Shown here: in pieces, positions 1-7,023 of the stretch
How positions within the stretch are numbered: position 1 is the first letter of the stretch
How the letters are laid out: each line of letters starts with the position of its first letter
From: a virus
Virus record (IMG/VR): IMGVR_UViG_3300035099_000663
Span: 1 to 35,668 of that record
Length of the DNA: 35,668 nucleotides
Reading direction: 5' to 3' (one strand)
Position numbers and translations under genes: made by a program
Notes under the pieces: generated by a model
Told to the model about the DNA's origin: nothing
The model's database searches: none
Seen by the model: only the letters and a program-made list of their open reading frames with translations

Positions 1-58
1 CCACCAGCGCGTCCCCCGGCAGGTCCGCCAGACTCGTCACCACTCCACGAGCGTTCAT
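1..58 (-). CDS. Excisionase-like HTH protein, N-terminal fragment (cut by window edge)
   Basis: The first 19 codons of the gene that is complete at 35021-35287, read from an ATG at 58. The sequence is identical to that copy, so this is the same gene seen again through the terminal redundancy, not a second gene. Its start overlaps the stop of the upstream 35-residue fusion frame as ATGA. Confidence 0.85.
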   Translation of the reverse strand, partial: MNARGVVTSLADLPGDALV

Positions 59-162
59 CCTTTCGGCTCCTTCAGTCCATTCAACGCCGCTTGCTGGCGT
101 TGCCGCAAGTGCTCTTTGACGGCGCCGCAGCAGAGATCGATGGCCCTGATGGGTTTAGCCAC
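55..162 (-). pseudogene. 35-aa fusion of a C5-methyltransferase stub with the tail of an HTH gene
   Basis: A GTG-started frame of 35 residues directly after gp37. Residues 1-14 read MAKPIRAIDLCCGA, the N-terminus and part of motif I of a cytosine-C5 methyltransferase. The remaining residues, from VKEHLRQRQQ on, are the C-terminus of the excisionase-like gene that is intact at 35284-35466. The join falls exactly on the GGCGCCG repeat where 139 bp are missing relative to the right end. The frame has neither methyltransferase catalytic motifs nor an HTH, so no activity is expected. It still ends in an ATGA overlap with the next gene, so it could serve to couple translation of the downstream HTH gene. 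Confidence 0.6.
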
Positions 163-165
163 CCT

Positions 166-876
166 CTAGGTCTCCGGCATTTCATTCCACTTGCGGCCGT
201 CCAGCAGCCGGCCGCCGGCGCGGACCGTTCGGCCGCCCCAGCCCTTGAAGAAGAAAGGGACTTTGGCGTCAAGGCACTGTTGGCGAATCTCTCTAACCCA
301 CGTGGGGTCCATAGGCCGGGCACCCGGACCCGACTCACCACCGACGATAACCCAGTGGATGCCTTCAACCTGGAGGTGGGGAATAGGTCCCAGCAGTGGC
401 TCTAGCGACAGGAATCTGATGGCGGCGTGTGTCCGCAACAGGTCGTCGATGCGGTGCGTATAGTCTGCGTTTTCGACTGTGACACCCATCCACACGTGGG
501 GCGCCCAAGGCAGGACAGAGTCCAGTTCGAGCAGCCGTGCCGACCTCTTGGTCAGTATCTGGTAGGTGTGACCATCGGCTTGGCGCATCACCTCGAAGAC
601 CCGCTGGGTGAAGGAAAGCGGCACCTGTTCGTGGAAGAGGTCGCTCATGGAATTCACGAAGACCATCCGAGGCTTTTTCCAGGACAGCGGCAGGTGCAGC
701 AGGTGAGGATGGAGGGTCAGCTTGAAGCCGCGGGCGTAAGTACGGCGGCCCATGGCCTTCAGTCGCAGAGCCATGCGTTCGGCGTAGCACCGCTGGCAGC
801 CGGCGCTCACCTTGGTGCATCCGGTGACGGGGTTCCAGCTCGCGTCCGTCCACTCGATCTTCGAGCGTTGGGTCAC
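166..876 (-). CDS. Phage Gp37/Gp68 family protein (DUF5131, three-Cys motif)
   Basis: A 236-residue, full-length member of the Gp37/Gp68 (DUF5131) family. The hallmark block SWNPVTGC is followed by three cysteines (C20, C27, C30) and CYAER. NSMSDLF (75-81) and GGESGPGAR (179-187) are also conserved, as is the C-terminal FFFKGWGG. The family is related to radical-SAM-type Cys motifs, but its reaction is not established. The GTG start at 876 is chosen because GGAGGT lies just upstream and the previous gene stops two bases before it. Codon 229 is AAG (Lys) here and GAG (Glu) in the right-end copy. The family often sits next to DNA methyltransferases, and a methyltransferase stub follows here. 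Confidence 0.88.
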   Translation of the reverse strand: MTQRSKIEWTDASWNPVTGCTKVSAGCQRCYAERMALRLKAMGRRTYARGFKLTLHPHLLHLPLSWKKPRMVFVNSMSDLFHEQVPLSFTQRVFEVMRQADGHTYQILTKRSARLLELDSVLPWAPHVWMGVTVENADYTHRIDDLLRTHAAIRFLSLEPLLGPIPHLQVEGIHWVIVGGESGPGARPMDPTWVREIRQQCLDAKVPFFFKGWGGRTVRAGGRLLDGRKWNEMPET

Positions 877-877
877 G

Positions 878-1558
878 TCATACCTCCGCGAGACCCGGCA
901 CGGGAGCGCCTGTTCCGCCTTCGATCCGCCAGAGACCGCAATCCACAATGTTTGCCGGCGTCACGATGTCGGGAGTGGCATTCCAGGAGCGACCGCTGGG
1001 CGCGATTGGGAAGGATAGAAAAGGCCCGTAGGCGCGAGCCACAAGTTCCGAACAGGTGAGCGCGCCGGTAGTCCGGGGATGAGCCCAGAGCCAGAAACGT
1101 TCGAGCCAATGCACCGGATGCCACCAGTGGTAGAGCGCGCCCAAGCGCAGAATCGTGACGTAGTCGTACGAGCACCCGAGGAACTGCGCCGCGCATTCGG
1201 CGATTGCACCTCGGATCTCCCGAGGGAGGCCGGGGCAGCGCAGCAAGAGAACCCAGTCCCCGCGGCCGGCGTCGATGGCCGCCAACCAATCCACGACGGC
1301 AGTCATCGAGACCCCGGTCTCGATGGCCTCGATAACGTAAGCGGAGTCCACGGATAGTACCGCGCAGTGATTCACCCTGGCCCCGAGGGTATCCCCGGTC
1401 ATCATCCGCTGGCACCGCTGTATCTCGCGCGCGATCCACGAGCGCGACGAATGCCGCACGAGCACGTCACCCGGAAAAAGCGCGGGAAACACGACTGGAT
1501 CAGCGCAGGACCACGATCCGGGCCCAACGGGCGGCGCGACGGTGATCTCGCGCGCCAT
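878..1558 (-). CDS. YiiX/YebB-type permuted NlpC/P60-like cysteine peptidase
   Basis: 226 residues. The GD at 30-31 (PGDVLVRHSS), His64 in RVNHCAVLS, acidic Glu77 in YVIEAIE and Cys169 in ALTCSELVARAYG appear in the order His then Cys. That order is typical of circularly permuted NlpC/P60 (YiiX-like) enzymes, which are papain-fold amidases or peptidases. It lies beside a membrane lipoprotein gene, so it could be this phage's cell-wall lytic enzyme; no classical endolysin is visible elsewhere. This role is inferred from context. The ATG at 1558 is preferred over 1567 because AGGA lies 8 nt upstream. Its start overlaps the DUF1508 gene by 59 bp. Confidence 0.72.
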   Translation of the reverse strand: MAREITVAPPVGPGSWSCADPVVFPALFPGDVLVRHSSRSWIAREIQRCQRMMTGDTLGARVNHCAVLSVDSAYVIEAIETGVSMTAVVDWLAAIDAGRGDWVLLLRCPGLPREIRGAIAECAAQFLGCSYDYVTILRLGALYHWWHPVHWLERFWLWAHPRTTGALTCSELVARAYGPFLSFPIAPSGRSWNATPDIVTPANIVDCGLWRIEGGTGAPVPGLAEV

Positions 1559-1682
1559 GGATCGCATCCTGCTTGCGCGTGTAGCCCTCCGACGGGCCGA
1601 CTACCCGGCTGTTCCGCGCCCGGAGCCGGTAGTACCACTGCCCATCGTGTCCCTGGAACACTTCGAATCTTGACCACAGCAT
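1500..1682 (-). CDS. DUF1508 (YegP-like) small protein
   Basis: 60 residues with one DUF1508 repeat: a beta-strand pattern FEVFQGHDGQWYYRLRA, then a gap, then GYTRKQDAIHGARDH. YegP-like proteins usually carry one or two such repeats, and this one has a single copy. The function is unknown; the family occurs in bacteria and phages. The start at 1682 has AAGGAG 8 nt upstream. It sits between the lipoprotein and the cysteine peptidase and overlaps the latter. Confidence 0.72.
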   Translation of the reverse strand: MLWSRFEVFQGHDGQWYYRLRARNSRVVGPSEGYTRKQDAIHGARDHRRAARWARIVVLR

Positions 1683-1711
1683 GATCGCGTCTCCTTCTGC
1701 CCTCTCGGGAT

Positions 1712-2314
1712 TCAACCCTTGAACGCGGCCTTGATCGCGGGCCAGAAATCCAGGTCGCGCCAGTGAACCATCACCGTCACCAACCCAAACACCACTACCG
1801 CGCCCGCGCCCACAGCGAACACCCAGGGCGCCACACCGAGGATCAGGCCGACCAGTTGGGCGCTCATAGGCAAACTCAGGCCAGTGAGACCGATGCGCAA
1901 CCACATCGCGGCCTTCGCAAAGAGTATGAACACCGCGAAGCCGATGCCCGCGACGGCGGCGATCTTAGAGATCCGCCGGAGCCAATCGTCCTGCCCGGCG
2001 AGGCGCTTCTCCAACTTGGCGATGCTATCGTTCGCGGTGCGGAGGGCGTCGCGCACGTCGGCCAGACCTTCGCCCGCGCTCTTCAGTTCCGGTACGGCCG
2101 CCGTGAGTTTCCCATGGACGGCGGCGACTTCCTCAGCCGTACGAGGTCCGGGCTTCGCCATCAGCGCCTCAGCCTCGCCTATCAATCTGACGGCCGAGGT
2201 CAGATGCGCGTCCACGGTCTCCACGGAGGCTGGAACCGCCCCGGGCTTGCGGGCCACAAGAGAACACCCGACCGCAGTCAGGAGCACGAGGATCACGAGC
2301 CCGCGTCTCCACAT
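1712..2314 (-). CDS. Putative lipoprotein with coiled coil and membrane segments (holin/spanin candidate)
   Basis: 200 residues. An N-terminal signal sequence ends in a lipobox-like TAVGC (Cys17). Residues about 30-112 are Ala/Glu/Leu-rich and probably coiled. Hydrophobic stretches at about 116-138 and 153-183 look membrane-spanning. A lipid-anchored coiled protein with C-terminal membrane helices next to a probable wall hydrolase suggests a role in the envelope or lysis, as holin or spanin. I do not recognise a specific family. A GGAGAAAGG ribosome binding site precedes the ATG. Confidence 0.7.
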   Translation of the reverse strand: MWRRGLVILVLLTAVGCSLVARKPGAVPASVETVDAHLTSAVRLIGEAEALMAKPGPRTAEEVAAVHGKLTAAVPELKSAGEGLADVRDALRTANDSIAKLEKRLAGQDDWLRRISKIAAVAGIGFAVFILFAKAAMWLRIGLTGLSLPMSAQLVGLILGVAPWVFAVGAGAVVVFGLVTVMVHWRDLDFWPAIKAAFKG

Positions 2315-2342
2315 GCCCTTTCTCCTTCGCCTGCCCGCGGCC

Positions 2343-3179
2343 CTACTTGACGATGGCCCAGTCGACGTAATCCGGCCGGCCGTGGGCGAGGACCATCTTC
2401 ATCTCGTCGACGAAGCCCATTTCGAGTGCGAGAACCTCGTTGTCGAAGGCCTCCTGGCAGGCGGCCTCGAAATCAGCCGAGACGAGCGCCGCGGTGACGC
2501 CTTGGCCGAGACCGGGCGAGGAGATCACGAGATCGAGTTCCACGGTGACCGGCGCACCACCCACGAAGAGCGGCAGGCGCAGCCCGACGACGTCCGGCAG
2601 GTCAATCTCATCCGACTGCTGCTGGCCCTGGATCATGGTCTTGACAAGGACGCCATTGATCGTTGTCCGGCCTGAACCCTCGAGGACCGTCACTTCCTGG
2701 GCCATCTTGATCTGGCTCAAGAGTAGGACGAACTCCCGGCCCGGCGGCGAAATGATGGCTCGGCGGTGGGCCCGCAGGAAGTCCACGAAGTCCTTGATGG
2801 GGAGGGGCGGCTTCTGCATCAGGTCCATCCAGGGCTGCGCCAGGGGATGGGGCATCAGTTCCAGGACGACGGTCTCCACTCCGCGCTCAGCCTTCTCGTT
2901 GAGCACGGCATGGACGGTGCGCGTGAGGCCGTCGGCGTAGAGGACGGTCTGGTCGCTGCCGTAGCGCCGGAGGTAGGCCACGAACCCGTCTATCGCGTAG
3001 AAGACGTGGCGCCGCGCCGGGGTCAAGGCCCGCTGCGGCTCCTTGGGTTGTTCGGGCTGGAGTTTCCGCCGCTCGATGGTTAGGCTCCCCGGTGCGCCCT
3101 CCACGTCCCGTGTGACCTTGAAGATGGTCTGCTCGCCCTCGAGCACAGTCGTAACCAGGTCCTTAAGTGTATCACCCAT
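2343..3179 (-). CDS. DUF2303 (YfdQ-like) family protein
   Basis: 278 residues resembling the DUF2303/YfdQ phage family: an N-terminal DLVTTVLEGEQTIF, a central FVAYLRRYGSDQTVLYAD, then DFVDFLRAHRRAI and a beta-rich C-terminal half with paired strands. Family members are common in early regions of temperate phages and their function is unknown. GAGGAGAGAGAA precedes the ATG at 3179. It follows the 140-aa gene with a 67-bp gap in which I see no feature. Confidence 0.7.
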   Translation of the reverse strand: MGDTLKDLVTTVLEGEQTIFKVTRDVEGAPGSLTIERRKLQPEQPKEPQRALTPARRHVFYAIDGFVAYLRRYGSDQTVLYADGLTRTVHAVLNEKAERGVETVVLELMPHPLAQPWMDLMQKPPLPIKDFVDFLRAHRRAIISPPGREFVLLLSQIKMAQEVTVLEGSGRTTINGVLVKTMIQGQQQSDEIDLPDVVGLRLPLFVGGAPVTVELDLVISSPGLGQGVTAALVSADFEAACQEAFDNEVLALEMGFVDEMKMVLAHGRPDYVDWAIVK

Positions 3180-3246
3180 TTCTCTCTCCTCTCTCGCGTC
3201 TTGGTTCTCTTGGAATCAGGCGTTACAGATCGGCGCCGAATCGGCA

Positions 3247-3669
3247 CTATGCCGGTGCGGCCTTCTCCTTGGGTTCGCCAGACTCCTGGTCGATTGCCCG
3301 CCCATCCTGCGTGAAGAGGCGTCGCTGGCAGGGATTGTCGTTCGCCGTGCCTGAGGCGCGGCACATCAGCACCTCCTCGCCGCCCTCGCCGGCGGCCGAA
3401 ATGGCGCTCGTCACATGTGCCGGCCGGGACGGAACCCGCGCCACCGTCTCTCCTCGCACACTGAACATGCCCTCAGTTGGATCCTCCACTTTCACCGTGA
3501 GTTTAAGTGTGAGTGTGGCCTTGGCACCCCTCGCGGCATCGCGCCAGAGTCGGGCATATCCGGCCATCCGCCGTTGAAGCGAGGCAAACTGTTCCTCCGC
3601 CTCAGCGAGAAGTTCGCCCTCGTCGATGAGCGCCAGGGTCGCCTCTCTGAACGTCTTGGGTCTCGCCAT
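3247..3669 (-). CDS. Hypothetical early phage protein
   Basis: 140 residues, family not recognised. The first 55 residues look helical (ALIDEGELLAEAEEQFASLQRRM). They are followed by a beta-strand rich block (ATLTLKLTVKVED) ending in a region with two Cys (C103, C115). Its ATG overlaps the stop of the DUF1937 gene as TGATG, so the two are probably translationally coupled. It precedes the DUF2303 gene; it may work with it, but nothing in the sequence says how. Confidence 0.72.
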   Translation of the reverse strand: MARPKTFREATLALIDEGELLAEAEEQFASLQRRMAGYARLWRDAARGAKATLTLKLTVKVEDPTEGMFSVRGETVARVPSRPAHVTSAISAAGEGGEEVLMCRASGTANDNPCQRRLFTQDGRAIDQESGEPKEKAAPA

Positions 3670-4229
3670 CAATCTCCCTCCTTTCTTCTCTCCCGCGAAT
3701 CGCCGGTCAGCCGCAGAACAGCCTCGCACAGGAGGCCCGACCAATACCGCAGCGCCTGCTCGCTCAATGGCCTGCCGCTCCTGAGATCCCAAGCGAGATT
3801 CCCCGCCCGGCTCGCGTACTCGCGCACATCCTCGGGCCGGAGCTGTTTCGCGTCGGCGCCCGGAAACGGCCAGGGGTTCGCAGCCCACACTTGCTCCGCC
3901 TTGCCGCCGTCGGGTTCCACCAGGACCACGGCCTTGCCGGCGCCCCGCGCAATCTCTATTCCCGCCTGGACGCCGACCGATTTCTTCCATCCCTCGAGCG
4001 TCAGGACCCACATTTCAGACGAAACCAGGATCATGGCCTCATCCATCGCCCGCCAGAACTTCCACTCCACGGGCAACCCGTGCTCCGCGAGGACGTGGCT
4101 ATAGACCACGGGTGAGAACGTGGGGATCCCGCAGAACAGCATCTCGGCGACTTGCGCGCAGGCGGCCTCGAACCGCGCCTGGCGGACGGTCGGGTCATCG
4201 TGGCTGTACGGGCTGGCCAGGTAGATCAC
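3669..4229 (-). CDS. DUF1937 protein, nucleoside 2-deoxyribosyltransferase-like fold
   Basis: 186 residues. It begins MIYLASPYSHDDPTVRQARF, the start typical of DUF1937, a family related to nucleoside 2-deoxyribosyltransferases. FSPVVYSHVLAEHGLP, WVLTLEGWKKSVGVQAGIE and GKAVVLVEP follow in order and match the Rossmann-like core. A C-terminal extension of about 70 residues (from EDVREYASRAG) is rich in helices. In phages the family might act on nucleotides, but its substrate is unknown. The start overlaps the stop of the wHTH gene as ATGA. Confidence 0.78.
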   Translation of the reverse strand: MIYLASPYSHDDPTVRQARFEAACAQVAEMLFCGIPTFSPVVYSHVLAEHGLPVEWKFWRAMDEAMILVSSEMWVLTLEGWKKSVGVQAGIEIARGAGKAVVLVEPDGGKAEQVWAANPWPFPGADAKQLRPEDVREYASRAGNLAWDLRSGRPLSEQALRYWSGLLCEAVLRLTGDSRERRKEGD

Positions 4230-4597
4230 GAAAGCGCTCCGTCAGGTTCGGCCTTCACTACCGGCCACCAGGTCACCATCCAGCGCCCGCGAACCTTGAT
4301 GGGCTCGCCTTTCATGACCAGGCCATCGGCCTCGAGTTCCGGCAGGCGCCGCGCCGCCTGATAACGATCCAGTCCCGCAAAGACAGCGCACTCGAACGAA
4401 GTGCGACCAGGATGCGATCTCACCGCGTCGAGACACTTAGCCCGCTGGTTCTGCGCCGCGCCTTGTTGCTCGACCTCGCGCGCCGCCGCGTGGCTGGTCC
4501 ACGGGTCGGCGTTCCGGGCCCTGGCCACGGGCGGGTACGGCGCCAGCGCCGGGCCGGTGGGGAAGAGGCCGGGAAGTATGGGAGCGCGCTCAGCCAT
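4226..4597 (-). CDS. Winged-helix phage protein
   Basis: 123 residues. After a Pro-rich N-terminus the protein reads ARNADPWTSHAAAREVE, a block common in phage winged-helix proteins. A compact HTH/wing follows: CLDAVRSHPGRTSFECAVFAGLDRYQAARRLPELEADGLV. DNA binding is likely; the target is unknown. The ATG at 4597 is chosen because it overlaps the upstream stop as TGATG. It lies in a run of coupled early genes behind the replication initiator. Confidence 0.72.
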   Translation of the reverse strand: MAERAPILPGLFPTGPALAPYPPVARARNADPWTSHAAAREVEQQGAAQNQRAKCLDAVRSHPGRTSFECAVFAGLDRYQAARRLPELEADGLVMKGEPIKVRGRWMVTWWPVVKAEPDGALS

Positions 4598-4959
4598 CAC
4601 ACGAACACCTTGGGGGGCAGGGGAATCCGCTCTCGCTGCGGCCGCCAGAGGTGGAGGCAGAAGGGATGCACGTTGACCTTGAGCGTCTCCGGCACGTGCA
4701 ACTGCATCACCACCTCGTGCTCGGACCAGAAGAGGCTCTTCACGGCGTCCATTTCAGTCCAGGTCAGACAACGAGTCGGGGTCGAGGCCGATACGTGGTC
4801 CCAGCCGCCGCCCCATGAGGCGCGGAGCATAATCTTGCTGCCGCCAGGGATCGTAATTATCCACTGGCCGCCGTTTTCGCCCTCGCCCATGAGGCGCACC
4901 TGCGCCCCTTTGGCCGCGATGGCCTCCAGGCCCTGCTTGATGGCCGCCATCGTCTTCAT
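4597..4959 (-). CDS. DUF7694-like phage protein
   Basis: 120 residues. The central block RASWGGGWDHVSASTPTRC, then LTWTEMDAVKSLFW, VVMQLHVPE and HPFCLHLWRPQ, matches what I recall of the DUF7694 family found in many phages. The function is unknown. The start overlaps the stop of the replication gene as ATGA, and its stop overlaps the next start as TGATG, so it is part of the coupled early operon. Confidence 0.72.
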   Translation of the reverse strand: MKTMAAIKQGLEAIAAKGAQVRLMGEGENGGQWIITIPGGSKIMLRASWGGGWDHVSASTPTRCLTWTEMDAVKSLFWSEHEVVMQLHVPETLKVNVHPFCLHLWRPQRERIPLPPKVFV

Positions 4960-5756
4960 CCCGCGCTTGCTTTCTCGGGCTCGGGTTTGAGTGGCCAGTC
5001 GATCCCGCGCCGGCGGCACTGGCGCTTGACCTGGCCGGTGAAGTACGCGAACCAATTGCGGACGAAGCGTTTGCCGGTTGGGGCCTGGGCCTTGGCGTCA
5101 GCGGCGGTGTCGGTGATGGCGGTCTCGACCAGGCCCTCGGGGAGATCGCCGACCGCGACGGCCTGGGCCAGGGCCATCAGGTTCGGCCGGTGAGCGGCTA
5201 CGTCTTCCGCGGAGACGCCCGTGCGCCGGATCCTGTCGGCCCAATCCTCGTGTCGGGCCCGCGCCGCCCCGGCGTCGCCCTCGCGCGCGCGCGCGCGTCG
5301 GGCTTCTAGAGAAGCATGTATAACTCCGGACTCCGGAAGTTCCGTTCGGTTCCGTTCCGTTCCGTTCCGAGGGAACTTCCCGGAATCTCCCGGAACCTCC
5401 GGGAAACGACTGCGCGTGCGCTTGTGGAGGCCGCTTTGGTGTTCTTCCCACGCCACCACCTGGAGATACATCCGCCCGTCGATCTGATACCGGAGCAAGA
5501 GACCGACGTCGTGGAGCGCTTGCAGTGCCCACTCGACATCGTCGATATCCCTGGTCGAGTTCGGCATCACCGTACCTTTGACCGTCGCCGCATCGCCCTC
5601 CATCCGGCCGAAGTCGTCCGCGTGCGGCAGGATCCATGTGTAGAGCAACTGGACAAACTCCAACTTCGACCGGACATTCTTGAGCCGCGCCTTGAGTTCC
5701 ACGGTCACCTTGCGACTCGTGGAGATCGACCGCGAGAGCATCCTGCCCCTGGCCAT
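4956..5756 (-). CDS. Replication initiator / replisome-organiser-like protein
   Basis: 266 residues. The N-terminal 125 residues (ARGRMLSRSISTSRK ... YTWILPHADDFGRMEGD ... WALQALHDVGLLLRYQIDG ... LQVVAWEEHQSG) resemble the winged-helix DNA-binding domain of phage replication proteins. A low-complexity linker rich in Arg, Glu and Ala follows (about 126-165), then a helical C-terminal part (about 166-255). The linker is encoded by an iteron-like repeat array, as in lambda O, where the origin lies inside the initiator gene. No helicase motif is seen, so it would recruit a host helicase. AGGAG lies 9 nt before the ATG. Confidence 0.72.
   Translation of the reverse strand: MARGRMLSRSISTSRKVTVELKARLKNVRSKLEFVQLLYTWILPHADDFGRMEGDAATVKGTVMPNSTRDIDDVEWALQALHDVGLLLRYQIDGRMYLQVVAWEEHQSGLHKRTRSRFPEVPGDSGKFPRNGTERNRTELPESGVIHASLEARRARAREGDAGAARARHEDWADRIRRTGVSAEDVAAHRPNLMALAQAVAVGDLPEGLVETAITDTAADAKAQAPTGKRFVRNWFAYFTGQVKRQCRRRGIDWPLKPEPEKASAG
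5323..5410. other. Iteron-like repeat array, candidate replication origin inside the rep gene
   Basis: Plus strand: ACTCCGG occurs twice in tandem (5323-5336). The pentamer GTTCC is then repeated six times with one change (5339-5368), followed by GGGAACTTCC and two 10-bp near-identical units, CGGAATCTCC and CGGAACCTCC (5381-5400), then GGGAA. The repeats sit in the linker-coding part of the replication gene and share the GGAA/TTCC core in both orientations. An alternating (CG) run lies beside them at 5281-5297. The position parallels lambda-type origins; origin function is inferred. Confidence 0.55.
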
Positions 5757-5768
5757 TCCCGACGACTC

Positions 5769-6749
5769 CTATGCCTGGCGTCTGGTGTGCTCTTGGAGCC
5801 ACGCCCAGCCATCTTCAAGTTCTTTGACCGTCGTCCTGCCCTTCTGCATCCCCGGGAAGGCCTTGAAGAGACCCGGGAGGAGATTCGCAGTGCGCGCGTC
5901 GGTGATGAGGATGCCGACCTCGCGGATGTCCGCGGGATCGTCCGGCGCCTTGGCCTGTGGTCCTTCGGATCTCTCGGGCTCCGCCGGCGCTTCGGTTTCC
6001 TCCTCCTCCGGCTCCTGCCCGAAGAGCCCGCTCGAGGCCGTGGCCGCCTTGACGGCCGCCAGGAAGGCGCGCTTGGCCGACATCCGGACGATGGTGTTGT
6101 AGGTGTCGTGGGGGTCGGGATTGATGATGTCCCCGAGTTTCTGCTTCATCGCCGGGTCATCGGGCGCGATCTCGGCGCCGCAGCCGCCTTTGGCCTTGTA
6201 GCAGAGCCATCCCGCATTGAACTTCGACCTGATGACCGCGCCGAGGTTTCCGCAGGCGGGGCAGGCGTGGTCTGCGCGGCGGTAGCGGTATCGGCGCTCC
6301 CAGTTCGTGCAGCCGGCGGTCGCCTGGGCGACGAGCGGGCCCAGTTCCGAGCCGCGCCTCAGCGTGCACGTGGTCGTGACGCGGATCTCCGGAGCGCTCT
6401 TGCCGTCGCCGAAGGCCTCGACCCGCTCGTAGATGGGCACGAGACCGTAGAAGTGGGCCAGTTTCTCGCCGCCTGGCTGGAACAGGGTCGGCCGCGGCGT
6501 GCCGGGGATGGTGCCGAAGTCCACCCCGGGCAGGAGCAACTCACGTTGGATGCGACGGAGCCGCTCCTGTCCCATCTTGAGGAGCGCCAAGCGGTGCTTG
6601 AACTCATCTTCCGTGAGTGCCGCCAGCATCCCCACCGGGTCGGTGCGGAGCGCCAACCCGGCGCCGGCCGCCGGCGGGGCGGACTCAACCCGTCCGTTCG
6701 CATCGTTCATCGGGGGACCTTGGACCTTCTCGATTTCCGGGTTTCCCAT
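5769..6749 (-). CDS. Phage zinc-ribbon protein of a recombination-associated family
   Basis: 326 residues. GVDFGTIPGTPRPTLFQPGG (75-94) with EKLAHFYGL is the signature of a common phage family. It is followed by a zinc ribbon (C163, C166, C183, C190) and the helix NTIVRMSAKRAFLAAVKAAT, after which comes an acidic linker (EPEEEETEAPAEPE). I know the family from phage recombination and replication modules, where it is sometimes linked to single-strand annealing. Its biochemical role is not certain. AAGGAG lies 6 nt upstream of the ATG. It precedes the replication initiator in the early operon. Confidence 0.66.
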   Translation of the reverse strand: MGNPEIEKVQGPPMNDANGRVESAPPAAGAGLALRTDPVGMLAALTEDEFKHRLALLKMGQERLRRIQRELLLPGVDFGTIPGTPRPTLFQPGGEKLAHFYGLVPIYERVEAFGDGKSAPEIRVTTTCTLRRGSELGPLVAQATAGCTNWERRYRYRRADHACPACGNLGAVIRSKFNAGWLCYKAKGGCGAEIAPDDPAMKQKLGDIINPDPHDTYNTIVRMSAKRAFLAAVKAATASSGLFGQEPEEEETEAPAEPERSEGPQAKAPDDPADIREVGILITDARTANLLPGLFKAFPGMQKGRTTVKELEDGWAWLQEHTRRQA

Positions 6750-6773
6750 CCTGTTCTCCTTGTCTTAAGCGCA

Positions 6774-7016
6774 CTACCTGGGACGCATTCTCCGGGGTCG
6801 CAGACCTTTGAGTGCGCGGACGAACCGGGCTTGTGCCAGGACGTCCGCGCGGACGGCCTGGGCATAGACGACACTGAGCGGCAGCCGATACCACTTCCGC
6901 GTGCGTTCCGGCCGGATGGCCATGACGTCGCCCGGCTCGAGGGCCACGACCAGCCGCCGGCCGGCGTCCTTCGCCACGCACGTCCGCCGCCTCACTCTGT
7001 GCCTGAGATCGGTCAT
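6774..7016 (-). CDS. Small basic early protein
   Basis: 80 residues and very basic. The middle part, RRLVVALEPGDVMAIRPER then KWYRLPLSVVYAQAVRADV, suggests a small beta-barrel or swapped-hairpin fold. I recall similar small genes in phage contigs but know no function. The ATG at 7016 has GATGAGGA just upstream, and the stop lies 25 bp before the next gene. It may be a nucleic-acid-binding accessory, judging only from its charge. Confidence 0.62.
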   Translation of the reverse strand: MTDLRHRVRRRTCVAKDAGRRLVVALEPGDVMAIRPERTRKWYRLPLSVVYAQAVRADVLAQARFVRALKGLRPRRMRPR

Positions 7017-7023
7017 GTCGTCC

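Larger units (their letters stand above)
1..300. repeat. Left copy of terminal redundancy (deletion haplotype)
   Basis: Bases 1-126 match 35230-35355 and bases 121-300 match 35489-35668. The two copies differ by a 139-bp segment present only on the right and by one substitution (T at 192, C at 35560). The breakpoint lies at a 7-bp repeat, GGCGCCG, found once here (121-127) and twice on the right (35350-35356 and 35489-35495). Overlapping ends on a wholly phage contig indicate a circular or circularly permuted molecule. The indel and the substitution indicate that two sequence variants were assembled into the two ends. Confidence 0.93.

Noticed and set aside
1-300. Terminal repeats as attL/attR of an integrated prophage
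   Set aside because: The repeated region is internal phage coding sequence (gp37 and HTH genes), there is no host DNA outside, and the integrase has a separate attP-like site.
5281-5297. Alternating CG run as a Z-DNA or regulatory element
   Set aside because: It encodes Ala-Arg codons of the rep linker in a high-GC genome; not meaningful on its own beyond lying next to the iteron-like array.
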